Shown here in pieces: positions 37,425 to 46,562 of a stretch of DNA of 64,000 nucleotides. The notes beneath the pieces were generated by a model. That model was not told the DNA's origin and did not search any database. It was given only the letters and a program-made list of their open reading frames with translations. A program made the position numbers and the translations under genes. The stretch lies in NCBI RefSeq assembly GCF_014644535.1, contig NZ_BMKW01000012.1, positions 178,210 to 242,209 of the forward strand. Reading direction: 5' to 3'. Each line of letters opens with the position of its first letter. Positions within the stretch are counted from its first letter, which is position 1. The DNA is from Neoroseomonas lacus (GTDB lineage: Bacteria; Pseudomonadota; Alphaproteobacteria; Acetobacterales; Acetobacteraceae).

Positions 37425-38603
37425 ATGACCGCCGCCATCGACTACGACGCCTTCCGCGAGGAAGTCCGCGACTTCGCGATGATGCGCTGCCCGCCGGAGA
37501 TACGCGCGGTGGTCGCGACCTATCGCAAGCTGTCGCGCAAGGTCTGGTACCCCTGGCAGAAGATCCTGTTCGAGCATGGCTGGGGCGCTCCCGGTTGGCC
37601 GAAGGAGCATGGCGGCACCGGCTGGAACCTGAAGCAGCGCCACATCTTCGACGAGGTGATGGCCGAATGCGACTGCCCGCCGCAGTACCATCACGGGCTG
37701 CGCCACCTTGGGCCCGTCATCATCGAATTCGGTTCCGACGAGCAGAAGCAACGCTTCCTGCCCGGCATCCTCAGCGGGCAGGATTGGTGGTGCCAGGGCT
37801 ATTCCGAGCCGGGCGCGGGGTCCGACCTCGCCTCGCTGCGCACCGCCGCGCGACGGGAAGGCGATGAGTATGTCGTGGAAGGCCAGAAGACCTGGACCTC
37901 CCACGCGCAAGAATCGGACTGGATGTACACGCTGGTCCGCACCTCGAAGGAGGCGAAGAAGCAGCAGGGCATCAGCCTGTTGCTGATCAAGCTGGATTCG
38001 CCTGGCATCAGCATCCGCCCAATCCGCACCATCGACGGCTGGCACCATGTCAACGAGGTGTTCCTCGACAATGTCCGCGTGCCGGTCGCCAACCGCGTGG
38101 GCGAGGAAGGCCAGGGTTGGACCTATGGCAAGTTCCTGCTGGAACGCGAGCGCCTCGGCGGCGCCAATGTCGCGCCGATGCTGAAGAACCTCGAACGCAC
38201 CCGCGCGCTGCTCGCGCAGGAACTCGCCGCACCGCGCCATGCGCTCAAGCGCAGCACGCTGGAGGAACGCCTGCTGATGGCCGAGGCCGAGCTGCGCGGT
38301 GCGCAGGCGCTCGGGCAGGAAGCCATCGCGGCGACCATGGAAGGCCGCTCGCTCGGCCTGCTGCCCTCCGTGCTGAAACTGTCCACCAGCGTGACCTCGC
38401 AGCATGTCGCGGAGATCGCGCTGGATGCGGTGGGTGAACGCCTCGCGCCGCGCTTCCGCCCGACCGATGCCGCCGGCGCCAATGCCGAGGCCCCCGGCAT
38501 CGAATGGGTGCAGAACTACATGTATGGCCGCGTCCGCACGATCTATGGCGGCAGCAGCGAAGTGCAGAAGAACGTCATCGCCAAGCAGCTGTTCGGAATC
38601 TGA
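37425..38603 (+). CDS. Acyl-CoA dehydrogenase, larger subunit type
   Basis: This 392-residue flavoprotein carries the acyl-CoA dehydrogenase signatures: QGYSEPGAGSDLASLRTAA (substrate and flavin site), EGQKTWTSHAQESDWMYTLV, and the C-terminal IYGGSSEVQKNVIAKQLFGI that contacts flavin. It introduces a 2,3 double bond in an acyl-CoA. It is followed at 5 nt by a shorter relative, the arrangement of heteromeric (alpha2-beta2) dehydrogenases used for ring or side-chain carboxylates such as those of steroids. It starts just after the crotonase stop, probably co-translated. Confidence 0.93.
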   Translation: MTAAIDYDAFREEVRDFAMMRCPPEIRAVVATYRKLSRKVWYPWQKILFEHGWGAPGWPKEHGGTGWNLKQRHIFDEVMAECDCPPQYHHGLRHLGPVIIEFGSDEQKQRFLPGILSGQDWWCQGYSEPGAGSDLASLRTAARREGDEYVVEGQKTWTSHAQESDWMYTLVRTSKEAKKQQGISLLLIKLDSPGISIRPIRTIDGWHHVNEVFLDNVRVPVANRVGEEGQGWTYGKFLLERERLGGANVAPMLKNLERTRALLAQELAAPRHALKRSTLEERLLMAEAELRGAQALGQEAIAATMEGRSLGLLPSVLKLSTSVTSQHVAEIALDAVGERLAPRFRPTDAAGANAEAPGIEWVQNYMYGRVRTIYGGSSEVQKNVIAKQLFGI

Positions 38604-38608
38604 CGCGC

Positions 38609-39670
38609 ATGCCCTTCACAGCCAAACCCATCATCGGCGGCGACGCCTTCGAGCAGGCCTGCAGCATCGGCCTGGCGGCCGACACCGAACTCGCGCAGAT
38701 CGCCGACGCCACCGAGCAGGCGGCCTGCCTGCGGCGGCACTGGGATGCCATCGCCGAACTTGGCTGGATCACCACGGCGATCCCCGAGGAGGCTGGCGGC
38801 GCCGGCGGCGAATTGTCCGACCTCGCCGCGTTGGTCGGCGGCGCCGGGCGTGGCGGGCTGCCGTTGCCGATCGTCGCCGCCTGCGGCGTGCTGCCGCATC
38901 TGCTGGCGGGGCACCCGGCCGTGGTGGCGCCGCTCGCCGAGGGTCGCTTCCGCATCGCGCTGATACCGACCGAAGCGGCGCGTGACGACGAAGCCGACGC
39001 GCTCCGCTTCGCCGATGGCCGCCTGACCGGTGCGGTCGTCGGCATCGAGACCCCGCCCGACCCGACCCATGCAGTAGTCGTCGTCGAGGATGCGTTGCTG
39101 CTGGTGGCTGTCGACACGCCCGGCGTTGCCATCACGCGCTACCAGCGCATCGATGGCCGGCCTTCCGCCGATTGGCGCTTCACCGGCATCGGCGCCGATA
39201 CCCTCGCGCGCGGTGAAGCCGTTGCGCGGCGCGCGGCCGAGGCGCGCGATCTTGGCGCGCTGCTGACCTGCGTCGAATGCGTTTCCGCCGCCGGGGCGCT
39301 GCTGGAGCAGACCATCGACTACCTGCTCAACCGCGTGCAGTTCGGCGTGCCGCTGGCGACGCATCAGGCGCTGCGTCACCGCGTGGCGGAGATGTATGTG
39401 GAATACGAGAACCTTCGCGGCTTAGTGTCCCACGCGCTGCGCACCACCGCGGCGGGTGGGCCCGAGGCCTGGCGCGACATCGCCTTCGCCAAGCTGCGCC
39501 TCGGCGAGGCCGGGCGCTTCATCGCGCAATCCACCATCCAGTGCCACGGCGGCATGGGCATGACCGAGGGCTTGCAGGCCATCCGCCTGGCGCGGCGGAT
39601 CATGATGGCGGAGTTCGAATACGGTGACCGCAGCGTCCAGGCCCAGCGCCTGCTTGTCGCCGCAGCGTGA
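38609..39670 (+). CDS. Acyl-CoA dehydrogenase, smaller partner subunit
   Basis: At 353 residues this is shorter and more divergent than the dehydrogenase before it, especially in the N-terminal third, and it lacks the clear SEPGAGSD motif. The C-terminal QCHGGMGMTEGLQAIRLARR and the helix DYLLNRVQFGVPLATHQALRH are well conserved. This fits the non-catalytic or half-site partner of a heteromeric acyl-CoA dehydrogenase, as known for bacterial steroid side-chain degradation enzymes. The pairing here is inferred from gene order (5-nt gap). The start at 38609 is the first ATG after the neighbour's stop. Confidence 0.88.
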   Translation: MPFTAKPIIGGDAFEQACSIGLAADTELAQIADATEQAACLRRHWDAIAELGWITTAIPEEAGGAGGELSDLAALVGGAGRGGLPLPIVAACGVLPHLLAGHPAVVAPLAEGRFRIALIPTEAARDDEADALRFADGRLTGAVVGIETPPDPTHAVVVVEDALLLVAVDTPGVAITRYQRIDGRPSADWRFTGIGADTLARGEAVARRAAEARDLGALLTCVECVSAAGALLEQTIDYLLNRVQFGVPLATHQALRHRVAEMYVEYENLRGLVSHALRTTAAGGPEAWRDIAFAKLRLGEAGRFIAQSTIQCHGGMGMTEGLQAIRLARRIMMAEFEYGDRSVQAQRLLVAAA

Positions 39671-39680
39671 GGGCAGGCCG

Positions 39681-41765
39681 ATGCATCCGCTGGAGAAGAT
39701 GTTCAGGCCGCGTTCCGTTGCGGTCGTCGGTGCCTCGGGCGACCCGGAGAAGCTCGGCGGCCGCACGCTGCTGCATCTGAAGGAACTCGGCTATCAAGGC
39801 CGGATCTACCCGATCAATGTCAGCGCCAAGGAAGTGCAGGGGCTGCCGGCCTGGCGCAGCGTCGCCGACCTGCCGGAGACGCCCGACTGCGCCTTGATCC
39901 TGCTGCCCGCGCCGCTCGTCGCCCAGGCGATCGAGGATTGCGCAGCCAGGGGCGTGAAATTCGCGCAGGTGCTCTCCTCCGGCTTCGCCGAGGAGGGCGG
40001 CGAGGGCGTCGCGATGCAGGCGCGGCTTGGCGAACAGGCGCGCGCCCATGGCATCCGCCTGACCGGGCCCAACTGCCTGGGCAGCATCTCCCCGCCTGAT
40101 GGCTTCTTCGGCACCTTCTCGAGCCTTCTGGCGACGGCCAAGCCGCCGCCGGGCAGCGTCGGCGTGGCAACGCAGTCCGGCGCCTACGGCTCGCACATCT
40201 ACGCCGTCGCGGGTTTCCGCGGCATCGGTATCAGCCGCGCCATCGCCACCGGCAATGAGGTGGACATCGACGTCGCGGAAGCCATCGACTACCTGGCGGA
40301 CGACCCCGGCACGCGGGTCATCTGCGCCTCCCTCGAAGGATGCGGCAACGGTGACGGCCTGCGCCGCGCCCTGCTGAAGGCGGCCGCCCTGCGCAAGCCC
40401 GTCATCATCATGAAGGTCGGCAGCAGCGAGGTCGGCGCGGCCGCGGCGGCGACGCATACCGGCTCGCTCGCCGGCGAGGACCGCGTCATCGACACGGTCT
40501 TCCGCGAATGCGGCGCGCTGCGCGTCTCCTCCATCGAGGAGATGCTGGATGTCGCCTATCTCTGCGCCATCGCGCCGCTGCCGCCGCTTGTGAGTGCCGG
40601 CATCGTCAGCGTCTCGGGCGGCATCGGCGTGTTGATGGCTGACGCCTGCATCGAGGCAGGACTGTCCGTCCCGGCGCTGTCTGTGGATGCGCTCGACGCC
40701 ATCCGCGCCGTGCAGCCGATGGCCGGCGGCCGCAACCCGATCGACACCACCGCGCAGCTCGCGGGCCGGCTGCACGTGATCGAGACGATCAGCCAGTCCA
40801 TGATGGGCGGGGCCGATCTCGGTGCGCTGTTCTTCTACCTGGCGCATCTCGGCCGCGACATGACGCGCTTCCCGAAGGTCGAGGGCGCTTTCCTCGCTTT
40901 GCGGCGCAGGCAGCCCGACCGTACCGTCGTCGCGGTGATGACGCATATCGACGAGGTGCGTCAGCAACTCGAAGCCATGGGCGTGCCGGTCTTCGAGGAC
41001 CCGACCCGCGCCGTGCGCGCCGTGGCAGGTGCTGCGCGACTGCGGCGGCTCCAGGCCGAGGCGGAGCCCGTGCCTGGCATCGCGACGGCCGCCCCGCTCG
41101 GCATGACCGTCGCGAATGAGGCGCAGGCCAAGGCGCTGCTCGCCGCAGCCGGCGTGTCAGTGCTGCCCGAGGAAGCCTGTGCGGGTGCGGAAGCCGCCGT
41201 CGCGGCTGCGGATCGGCTCGGCTATCCGGTCGTGATGAAGATCCTGTCCGACGACATTCCGCACAAGACGGAGGTCGGCGGCGTGATGCTGAACGTCGCG
41301 GATGGCACCGCCGTGCGCGCCGCCTTCGCGACGCTGACGGAACGCGCGGGCATCGCACGGCCCGATGCGCGGCTGGACGGCGTGCTGGTCGCGCCGATGG
41401 CGCGCGGCGGCGTCGAGACCATCATCGGCACGCTCACCGACCCGGTCTTCGGGCCGATGGTGATGTTCGGCCTCGGCGGCGTGGCGGTGGAATTGTTCCG
41501 CGACGTCGCCTTCGCCTCGGCACCGCTCACGCCGCAACGGGCGGAGGCGCTGATCGACGCCTCGCGCGGGGCGGCGCTGCTCAAGGGCTGGCGCGGCGGG
41601 CCGGCACTCGACCGGGCAGCGCTGGTGGAGGCGCTCTGCGCCCTGTCGCGCTTCGCCGCGGCCCACGCGGATGAGATCGACAGCGTCGAAGTGAATCCCT
41701 TCCTGGTGCGGGAGACGGGAGCCTGCGCGCTCGATGCGCTGGTCGCCTTCCGCGCCGAAGACTGA
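39681..41765 (+). CDS. ADP-forming acyl-CoA synthetase, copy 2
   Basis: This 694-residue relative of the enzyme at 30.9 kb has the same layout: CoA-binding domain (RSVAVVGASGDPEKLGGRT near residues 10-28), middle domains with phospho-His in AAAATHTGSLAGED, and an ATP-grasp end (VVMKILSDDIPHKTEVGGVML). Two such enzymes in one island argue for activation of two different acids, for example the starting compound and a shorter product (inference). It starts 11 nt after the dehydrogenase partner and is followed by a Bug receptor 22 nt on. The ATG at 39681 is preceded by AGGGCAGG. Confidence 0.92.
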   Translation: MHPLEKMFRPRSVAVVGASGDPEKLGGRTLLHLKELGYQGRIYPINVSAKEVQGLPAWRSVADLPETPDCALILLPAPLVAQAIEDCAARGVKFAQVLSSGFAEEGGEGVAMQARLGEQARAHGIRLTGPNCLGSISPPDGFFGTFSSLLATAKPPPGSVGVATQSGAYGSHIYAVAGFRGIGISRAIATGNEVDIDVAEAIDYLADDPGTRVICASLEGCGNGDGLRRALLKAAALRKPVIIMKVGSSEVGAAAAATHTGSLAGEDRVIDTVFRECGALRVSSIEEMLDVAYLCAIAPLPPLVSAGIVSVSGGIGVLMADACIEAGLSVPALSVDALDAIRAVQPMAGGRNPIDTTAQLAGRLHVIETISQSMMGGADLGALFFYLAHLGRDMTRFPKVEGAFLALRRRQPDRTVVAVMTHIDEVRQQLEAMGVPVFEDPTRAVRAVAGAARLRRLQAEAEPVPGIATAAPLGMTVANEAQAKALLAAAGVSVLPEEACAGAEAAVAAADRLGYPVVMKILSDDIPHKTEVGGVMLNVADGTAVRAAFATLTERAGIARPDARLDGVLVAPMARGGVETIIGTLTDPVFGPMVMFGLGGVAVELFRDVAFASAPLTPQRAEALIDASRGAALLKGWRGGPALDRAALVEALCALSRFAAAHADEIDSVEVNPFLVRETGACALDALVAFRAED

Positions 41766-41786
41766 ATGACAACGGAGGATGCCGAG

Positions 41787-42743
41787 ATGATCAGGACAAC
41801 CCGGCGCGCGCTGCTGGCCGCGCCCTTCGTCATGGGTGCTGCGAGCCCCGCCCGTGCGCAGGGGCGGCCGTTGCGCATCGTGGTCCCCTTCAATGGCGGC
41901 AGCGAGCCGGACATCCTCGCGCGACGCCTGGCCGCCGCGATGCAGCCGATCCTCGAGCAGCCCGTGGTGGTGGACAATCGCAGCGGGGGCAACACCGTCA
42001 TCGCCGCTCAGCACGTCGCCCAGCAGCGGCCGGATGGCGAGACGATCCTGCTGACCTCGTCGTCCACCTTCGCAACCTTGCCCAATCTCTACGCGACGCC
42101 ACCGGTGCGGCTCGACCAGTTCGAGCCGATGACCATGGCGATGCGCGCGCATATGGTGCTCTACGTCAGCAAGGACGCGCCGGACAGCATCCCCGACCTG
42201 ATCACCTGGGCGAATGCGCAGCCGCAGCCGATTCTCTACGGTGCGAACCCCGGCGCGATCGGGCATCTGTGTGGCGAGCGGATGAAGCAGGTCACCGGCA
42301 TCCGCATGTCGGATGTGTCCTATCGCGGTTCGCTCGGCATGCAGCAATTGCTGATGGCGGGCGACATCAAGCTCGCCTTCGATGGCGTGCCGGCCCATGC
42401 GGAAATGGTCGCCGCGGGACGGATCAAGGCACTGGGCATCACCGCCGATCATGAAGTGCCGATGCTGCCGGGCGTGCGGCCGCTCGCCGACCAGGGCTTC
42501 GGCAACATCGCCATCTCCTACTGGTATGGCGCCTTCGCGCCGAAGGGGACGCCGCGGCCGGTGCTTGCGCGACAGATCGAAGCCCTCCATCAGGCGCAGA
42601 GGGCCGAGGCGCTGGTGAACCAGTTCGCCGCGCAAGGCGCCGACCTGATCGGCAACAACCCCGACGAGTTCCGCACCATGATCGAGAGCGAGCGCGAGAG
42701 CTGGGGCACGCTGATCCGGTCCATCAATCTGCGGCTCGACTGA
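41787..42743 (+). CDS. Bug/TctC-family periplasmic binding protein, orphan copy 3
   Basis: This 318-residue exported protein has the signal IRTTRRALLAAPFVMGAAS with cleavage near ARAQ, then RPLRIVVPFNGGSEPD and VVDNRSGGNTVIA, the Bug ligand loop with Ser-Glu in place of the commoner Gly-x-Thr. GGAGG 7 nt upstream supports the ATG at 41787; an in-frame ATG at 41766 abuts the synthetase stop. It is the third orphan Bug gene of the island, after those at 28.3 and 35.6 kb. Its stop overlaps the SMP-30 ATG by one base, so coupling is certain at the sequence level. Confidence 0.9.
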   Translation: MIRTTRRALLAAPFVMGAASPARAQGRPLRIVVPFNGGSEPDILARRLAAAMQPILEQPVVVDNRSGGNTVIAAQHVAQQRPDGETILLTSSSTFATLPNLYATPPVRLDQFEPMTMAMRAHMVLYVSKDAPDSIPDLITWANAQPQPILYGANPGAIGHLCGERMKQVTGIRMSDVSYRGSLGMQQLLMAGDIKLAFDGVPAHAEMVAAGRIKALGITADHEVPMLPGVRPLADQGFGNIAISYWYGAFAPKGTPRPVLARQIEALHQAQRAEALVNQFAAQGADLIGNNPDEFRTMIESERESWGTLIRSINLRLD

Positions 42744-43618
42744 TGCGCATCACCCGCGTCGGTGCGACGAAGGATCGACTGGGGGAGGGCCCGATCTGGG
42801 ACGCTGAGACGCAGCGCCTGTTCTGGATCGACTCCCTCGGCGGCACGATTCACCGGCTGGATCCGGTCAGCGGCGAGCGGCAGGATTTCGTCGTACCCGC
42901 GCCGGTCGGATCGATGTCGCTGTGCCGTTCGGGCGGTGCCATCCTATCGCTGCAGAATGGCTTCCATCGCCACGACTTCGCCACGGGCGTTACAGATCCC
43001 TTCGCGTTGCTCGGGCTGGGCCATCCGAATGTCCGCTTGAACGACGGGAAGACCGACCGGCAGGGGCGCTTCGTCGCTGGCACGATGCATCTCCATCGTG
43101 CTGAAGACGAGCCCGTCGTCGGCGGCCTGTTCCGGCTCAATCCGGAGGGTACGGCCGAGCTGTTGGTCGAGGACATCGCCACATCCAATGGCCCTTGCTT
43201 TAGCCCGGATGGTCGGATCCTCTACTTCGCAGACAGTACGCGCCAGACGATCTGGGCGTTCGACTACGACCCACTTTCGGGCACGCCATCGGGAAGACGG
43301 GTCTTCGCCGATCTGCGCCCCCTTGGAACCGCACCCGACGGCGCGACCGTCGATGCGGAGGGGCATGTGTGGTCGGTGCTGATCCGCACGGCGACGATCG
43401 CGCGCTTTGATCCGGCGGGCCGGATAGTGTCGCATTTCAAGTTTCCGGTGCGCTATCCGACGAGCGTTGCCTTCGGCGGCCGCGGTCTGGACGTGCTCTA
43501 TGTGACCTCGATCTCCCGAAGCCTGCGCTTCGAGGATCCGGCGGAGGACGCCGGCGGGCTCTTCGCCGTCGAGGGCCTTGGCGTTCGTGGCCTGCCTGAG
43601 CCTCGATGCAACGTGTGA
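42743..43618 (+). CDS. SMP-30/gluconolactonase/LRE-family lactonase
   Basis: This 291-residue six-bladed beta-propeller has the metal ligands of the family: Glu in GEGPIWD (about residue 15), Asn/Asp in RLNDGKTDRQGRF, Asn in ATSNGPCFSPDG and Asp in APDGATVDAEG. It hydrolyses lactones to hydroxy acids. It ends the long catabolic operon. The protein ends GVRGLPEPRCNV where relatives run on with a slightly different tail, because insertion-sequence DNA begins right behind the stop. The last residues may therefore be foreign, but the fold should be intact. Confidence 0.87.
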   Translation: MRITRVGATKDRLGEGPIWDAETQRLFWIDSLGGTIHRLDPVSGERQDFVVPAPVGSMSLCRSGGAILSLQNGFHRHDFATGVTDPFALLGLGHPNVRLNDGKTDRQGRFVAGTMHLHRAEDEPVVGGLFRLNPEGTAELLVEDIATSNGPCFSPDGRILYFADSTRQTIWAFDYDPLSGTPSGRRVFADLRPLGTAPDGATVDAEGHVWSVLIRTATIARFDPAGRIVSHFKFPVRYPTSVAFGGRGLDVLYVTSISRSLRFEDPAEDAGGLFAVEGLGVRGLPEPRCNV

Positions 43619-43639
43619 GTTGCCGCTGTCGGAGCGCGT

Positions 43640-44290
43640 GTCAGAACCGATGGCGGCAGGCCAGTGCGCGCGATAGGCGTGACGGAGCCGACGGACTGCA
43701 GCTGGCGGACGGAGATTGACGGTCTGAAGCTGGACCATGTGAAGCGGCTGAGAGATCTCGAGCGGGAGAATGCCCGGCTTCGCAAGGCCGTGTCGGACCT
43801 GACGCTGGAGAAGATGATGCTGAAGGAGGCCGCTTCGGGAGAATGGTGAGCTCTGCGCGGCGCCGGGTTTACGTCGAGCACGTGGTGCGCGAGCTTGGCA
43901 CGTCTAAGCGGAAGGTCTGCCGAGTGTTGGGGCAGCAGCGCTCGACGCGGCGAAAGGCGCCGCGCGGGGTGGACGATGAGGCCCGACTGACGGCCGACAT
44001 CATCGAGCAGGCGAAACGCTATGGCCGCTACGGCTATCACCGGATCTCCGCACTGCGACGGGACGCCGGCTGGGCGGTGAACCGCAAGCGGGCGGAGCGG
44101 ATCTGGCGGCGGGCAGGGCTGAAAGTACCGCAGCGGCCGCCGAATCGAGGGCGCCTTTGGCTGGCGGACGGGTCCGGCGTTCAGCTCAGGCTGGAGCATG
44201 CGGGCCATGTCTGGGCCTACGACTTCGTCGAGGACCGGACCCGGGAGGGGAGGCGGAGGTTCCGCATGCTGTGCGTGGTGGCCGGGTTAG
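43640..44290 (+). mobile_element. Truncated IS3-family insertion sequence
   Basis: The end of orfA and the first half of orfB of an IS3-family element are present in the usual overlapping arrangement. Both ends are lost: orfA lacks its N-terminal helix-turn-helix and orfB breaks off in the catalytic domain after about residue 145. The left boundary coincides with the end of the SMP-30 gene. No terminal inverted repeats or target duplication could be found. Confidence 0.75.
43664..43849 (+). pseudogene. IS3-family orfA fragment
   Basis: This 61-codon remnant contains AIGVTEPTDCSWR, the last part of the DNA-binding domain, and the leucine zipper LKLDHVKRLRDLERENARLR with LTLEKMMLKEAA, which are hallmarks of IS3 OrfA. 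About the first 30 codons are missing, and the usual Tyr-Tyr-Arg-Trp of the helix is DCSWR here. It overlaps the orfB start by 7 nt, where a -1 frameshift would normally occur. Confidence 0.75.
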
Positions 44291-44331
44291 GGGCGGGTGG
44301 CTTCCCATCTGAGCCCTGCAACAGGATGTGA
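43843..44331 (+). pseudogene. IS3-family orfB (DDE transposase), truncated
   Basis: The 162-codon frame holds the HTH_21-like region (GRYGYHRISALRRDAGWAVN) and the start of the catalytic core with the first Asp in HVWAYDFVEDRT. After RRFRMLCVV the sequence leaves the family, so the second Asp and the Glu are absent and it cannot transpose. The last 20 codons are unrelated DNA read by chance. Confidence 0.75.
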
Positions 44332-44998
44332 AGGGGTTTCGGAGACGACGGGGGCTGATCATCGACGTGCCAAGCCAGATCACCCTCGGTGGCGAGCGGC
44401 TAGTGTGTGAGGCGATCCAGATCGCCGAATGCCTGGACGTTTTGGGGCTGGTAATCTCACGACTGCCCTATCCTACAAGAGGCCGCTGATCAGCATCCAC
44501 ATGACCATCCGCGCCGCAGCGACTTCGGGCCGGCGCGCGGCGGCCAATCACGCCGTCCAGGCGATCGGCGTTGCGCGCAACAGCCAATCCCAGAAAATCA
44601 GCAGGATGACGTTACACAGGCGCGCCGACGTCATGGATCACTGCCAGGGTCAGCAGGCGACGGGCCTAAGCCGCATCCTTGCTGCGCCGCGCCGGATGGC
44701 ACAAAGGTGGCTTGCGCTGACGTCGGAACGTTCGGGAATGGCGTGCGGCATGTTGAGTCGCATTGCCGAATACCCGTATGAGTCACAGGCATCAGTTACT
44801 CGTATTGAGCGTCTGAAGGCGAGTTCGGCATAAGCCGATGCGTGTCCCCGCATCCCGGAAATCTCGCCCATGCAATCACTTAGTCTAAGCTCGATCGGCT
44901 TATGCCGAATGCCCTCCTCGGGCAAACTGCCGCCGCTTTCGACCCGGAGCTGACCTCGCCAGCCTGCCCCGGGCATGTGCCTTTGGAGGACCTAACCC
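44332..44998. other. Spacer of about 670 nt between IS remnant and FAD monooxygenase
   Basis: No confident gene. A frame at 44429-44833 has no motif or ribosome binding site. Base composition is patchier and less GC-rich than the neighbours, consistent with acquired DNA. It contains a perfect 16-bp inverted repeat (44824-44909) and the Shine-Dalgarno of the next gene at 44985. Confidence 0.5.
44824..44909. repeat. 16-bp perfect inverted repeat with 54-nt spacer
   Basis: TTCGGCATAAGCCGAT at 44824-44839 is the exact reverse complement of 44894-44909. Each arm contains the partly self-complementary stretch CGGCATAAGCCG. This looks like recombinase or mobile-element end sites rather than a terminator (the spacer is too long for a simple hairpin). 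It sits 90 nt before the FAD monooxygenase start. Confidence 0.75.
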
Positions 44999-46183
44999 AC
45001 GCCCGGTCACGTGCTGATCAGCGGGGTGGGCATCGCTGGGCCGACCCTGGCGTACTGGCTGGAGAGGTACGGGTTCGTACCGACGCTGGTCGAGTGCGCG
45101 CTCGCCTTGCGGACCGGCGGCTACGTGGTCGATTTCTGGGGCCTTGGCTACGACATCGCCGAGATGATGGGGCTGCTGCCCGACATTGCAGGCGTCGGCT
45201 ATCGCCTGCGGGAGCTGCGGATCGTCGGCAACGATGGCCGGTGGGTCGCCGGGTTCAACGCGGAAGTGTTCCGAGACCTCACCGGGGGCCGCTACATCAC
45301 GCTCGGGCGCAGCGACCTGTCGAGGCTCATCCGCGACCGGATCAGCGGGTCGTGCGAGTTCATCTTCGGCGACAGCATCGTCGGACTGCGCCAGGGTGAC
45401 GACGGTGTCCATGTCGAGTTCGAGCGCGGCGGCAAGCGGCGCTTCGATTTCGTCGTTGGCGCCGACGGGCTGCATTTCAGGGTGCGCAGCCTCGTCTTCG
45501 GCTCGCAGGACCGGTACGAGAAGGACCTGGGATATCGGGTCGCCGCCTTCGAGGCGGCCGGGTATCGTCCGCGCGACGACCTCGTCTACGTCCTCCACGG
45601 CGCCCCTGGCCGGCAGGTTGGCCGGTTCTCCCTCCGCGACGATCGGACGCTGTTCCTGTTCATCTTCGCTGACCAGGGGGAGCCAGCGGCGCACGGGGTC
45701 GCGGCGCAGAAGGCGCGCCTCCGCGAGACTTTCGCGGATGACGGCTGGGAACTCCCACGCATCCTCGCGGCGCTCGATACCTGCGACGACCTCTACTTCG
45801 ATCGGGTGAGCCAGATCCGGATGGATGCCTGGTCGCGCGGGAGCGTGGCCCTGCTTGGCGACGCGGTGGCCTGCGTGTCCCTCCTCGCGGGCCAAGGTAC
45901 GGCGCTGGCGATGGTCGAGGCCTACGTCCTGGCGGGCGAACTGGCCGCCTCTCAGGGTCGCCCGCAGGAGGCGTTCCGTCGGTACGAGGACAGGCTGCGA
46001 CCATTCCTCCGGGCCAAGCAGCGGGCGGCGGAGCGCTTCGCCACGGCCTTGGTACCGCGGACCCGGCTCGGGTTATCTTTCCGCAACCAGGTCATGAGGA
46101 CATTCCGCATTCCCGCCCTCGCGAGGATCGCCATCGGTCGAGACATCCGCGACGAGATGGAACTCCCTCGCTATGGCCCATGA
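44999..46183 (+). CDS. FAD-dependent aromatic-ring-hydroxylase-type monooxygenase (PHBH/TetX-like)
   Basis: This protein of about 390 residues has the FAD Rossmann motif GVGIAGPTLAYWLERYG, the DG motif VVGADGLHFRVRSLVF and the second FAD motif VALLGDAVACVSLLAGQG (relatives have GDA-x2-P). It would hydroxylate a small molecule, possibly an antibiotic as in TetX-type enzymes. The start is a problem: GGAGGA at 44985-44990 is ideally spaced from ACG at 44999 (then PGHVLISGVGIAGP), while the first ordinary start is GTG at 45011, 20 nt away. Either ACG is used weakly or the ATG was lost. It is flanked on both sides by IS3-family debris, a sign of horizontal transfer. Confidence 0.82.
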   Translation, partial: TPGHVLISGVGIAGPTLAYWLERYGFVPTLVECALALRTGGYVVDFWGLGYDIAEMMGLLPDIAGVGYRLRELRIVGNDGRWVAGFNAEVFRDLTGGRYITLGRSDLSRLIRDRISGSCEFIFGDSIVGLRQGDDGVHVEFERGGKRRFDFVVGADGLHFRVRSLVFGSQDRYEKDLGYRVAAFEAAGYRPRDDLVYVLHGAPGRQVGRFSLRDDRTLFLFIFADQGEPAAHGVAAQKARLRETFADDGWELPRILAALDTCDDLYFDRVSQIRMDAWSRGSVALLGDAVACVSLLAGQGTALAMVEAYVLAGELAASQGRPQEAFRRYEDRLRPFLRAKQRAAERFATALVPRTRLGLSFRNQVMRTFRIPALARIAIGRDIRDEMELPRYGP

Positions 46184-46562
46184 GCCGTGACCATAGGACG
46201 GGGCGCCGGCGGTCGCCCGGGCGGTCGGGCGCCATTTCCGTTCACCTTGACCTGACCGGTGTGCCAGGAACACGCGATGACGCCGACCCTGAAGGGCGTG
46301 CGGTCGGTCGCCGTCGCCCCCAGCTTCCTGCTCCTTCAAGATCCCGATGATCTGCTCATCGCTGAACCTGCTGCGCTTCATTCGTCCGTCCCCTTGCGAA
46401 ACGGACTCTACCCAATCGTGGCTCCATTTGAGGGGGGCACGTCACCCGGCGCGTCAAGACCCTGAAGGGCCTCACCCCCTCCTAGTTGGTCTGCTGCTCA
46501 TGGGCCGCGGAGGCCCGTAGATTTGCGGTCCATCTGCACCGTGAAATGCCCGGACCAAACAC
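46184..46562 (-). mobile_element. IS3-family remnant with left-end sequence
   Basis: On the minus strand, TGACGTGCCCCCCTC beginning at 46444 looks like an IS3-family terminal repeat, followed by an orfA start at 46381. The element is broken soon after. Together with the fragment at 43.6 kb it brackets the FAD monooxygenase, but the two remnants come from different IS3 subgroups. The part from 46445 to 46562 shows nothing recognisable. Confidence 0.6.
46260..46381 (-). pseudogene. IS3-family orfA fragment, frameshifted
   Basis: The product starts MKRSRFSDEQIIGILKEQEAG, a classical OrfA N-terminus, then leaves the family through a frameshift around residue 22. The next codons in another frame (DRTHALQG-like) are also degraded. 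Only the first helix-turn-helix half remains, so it is non-functional. Confidence 0.75.
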
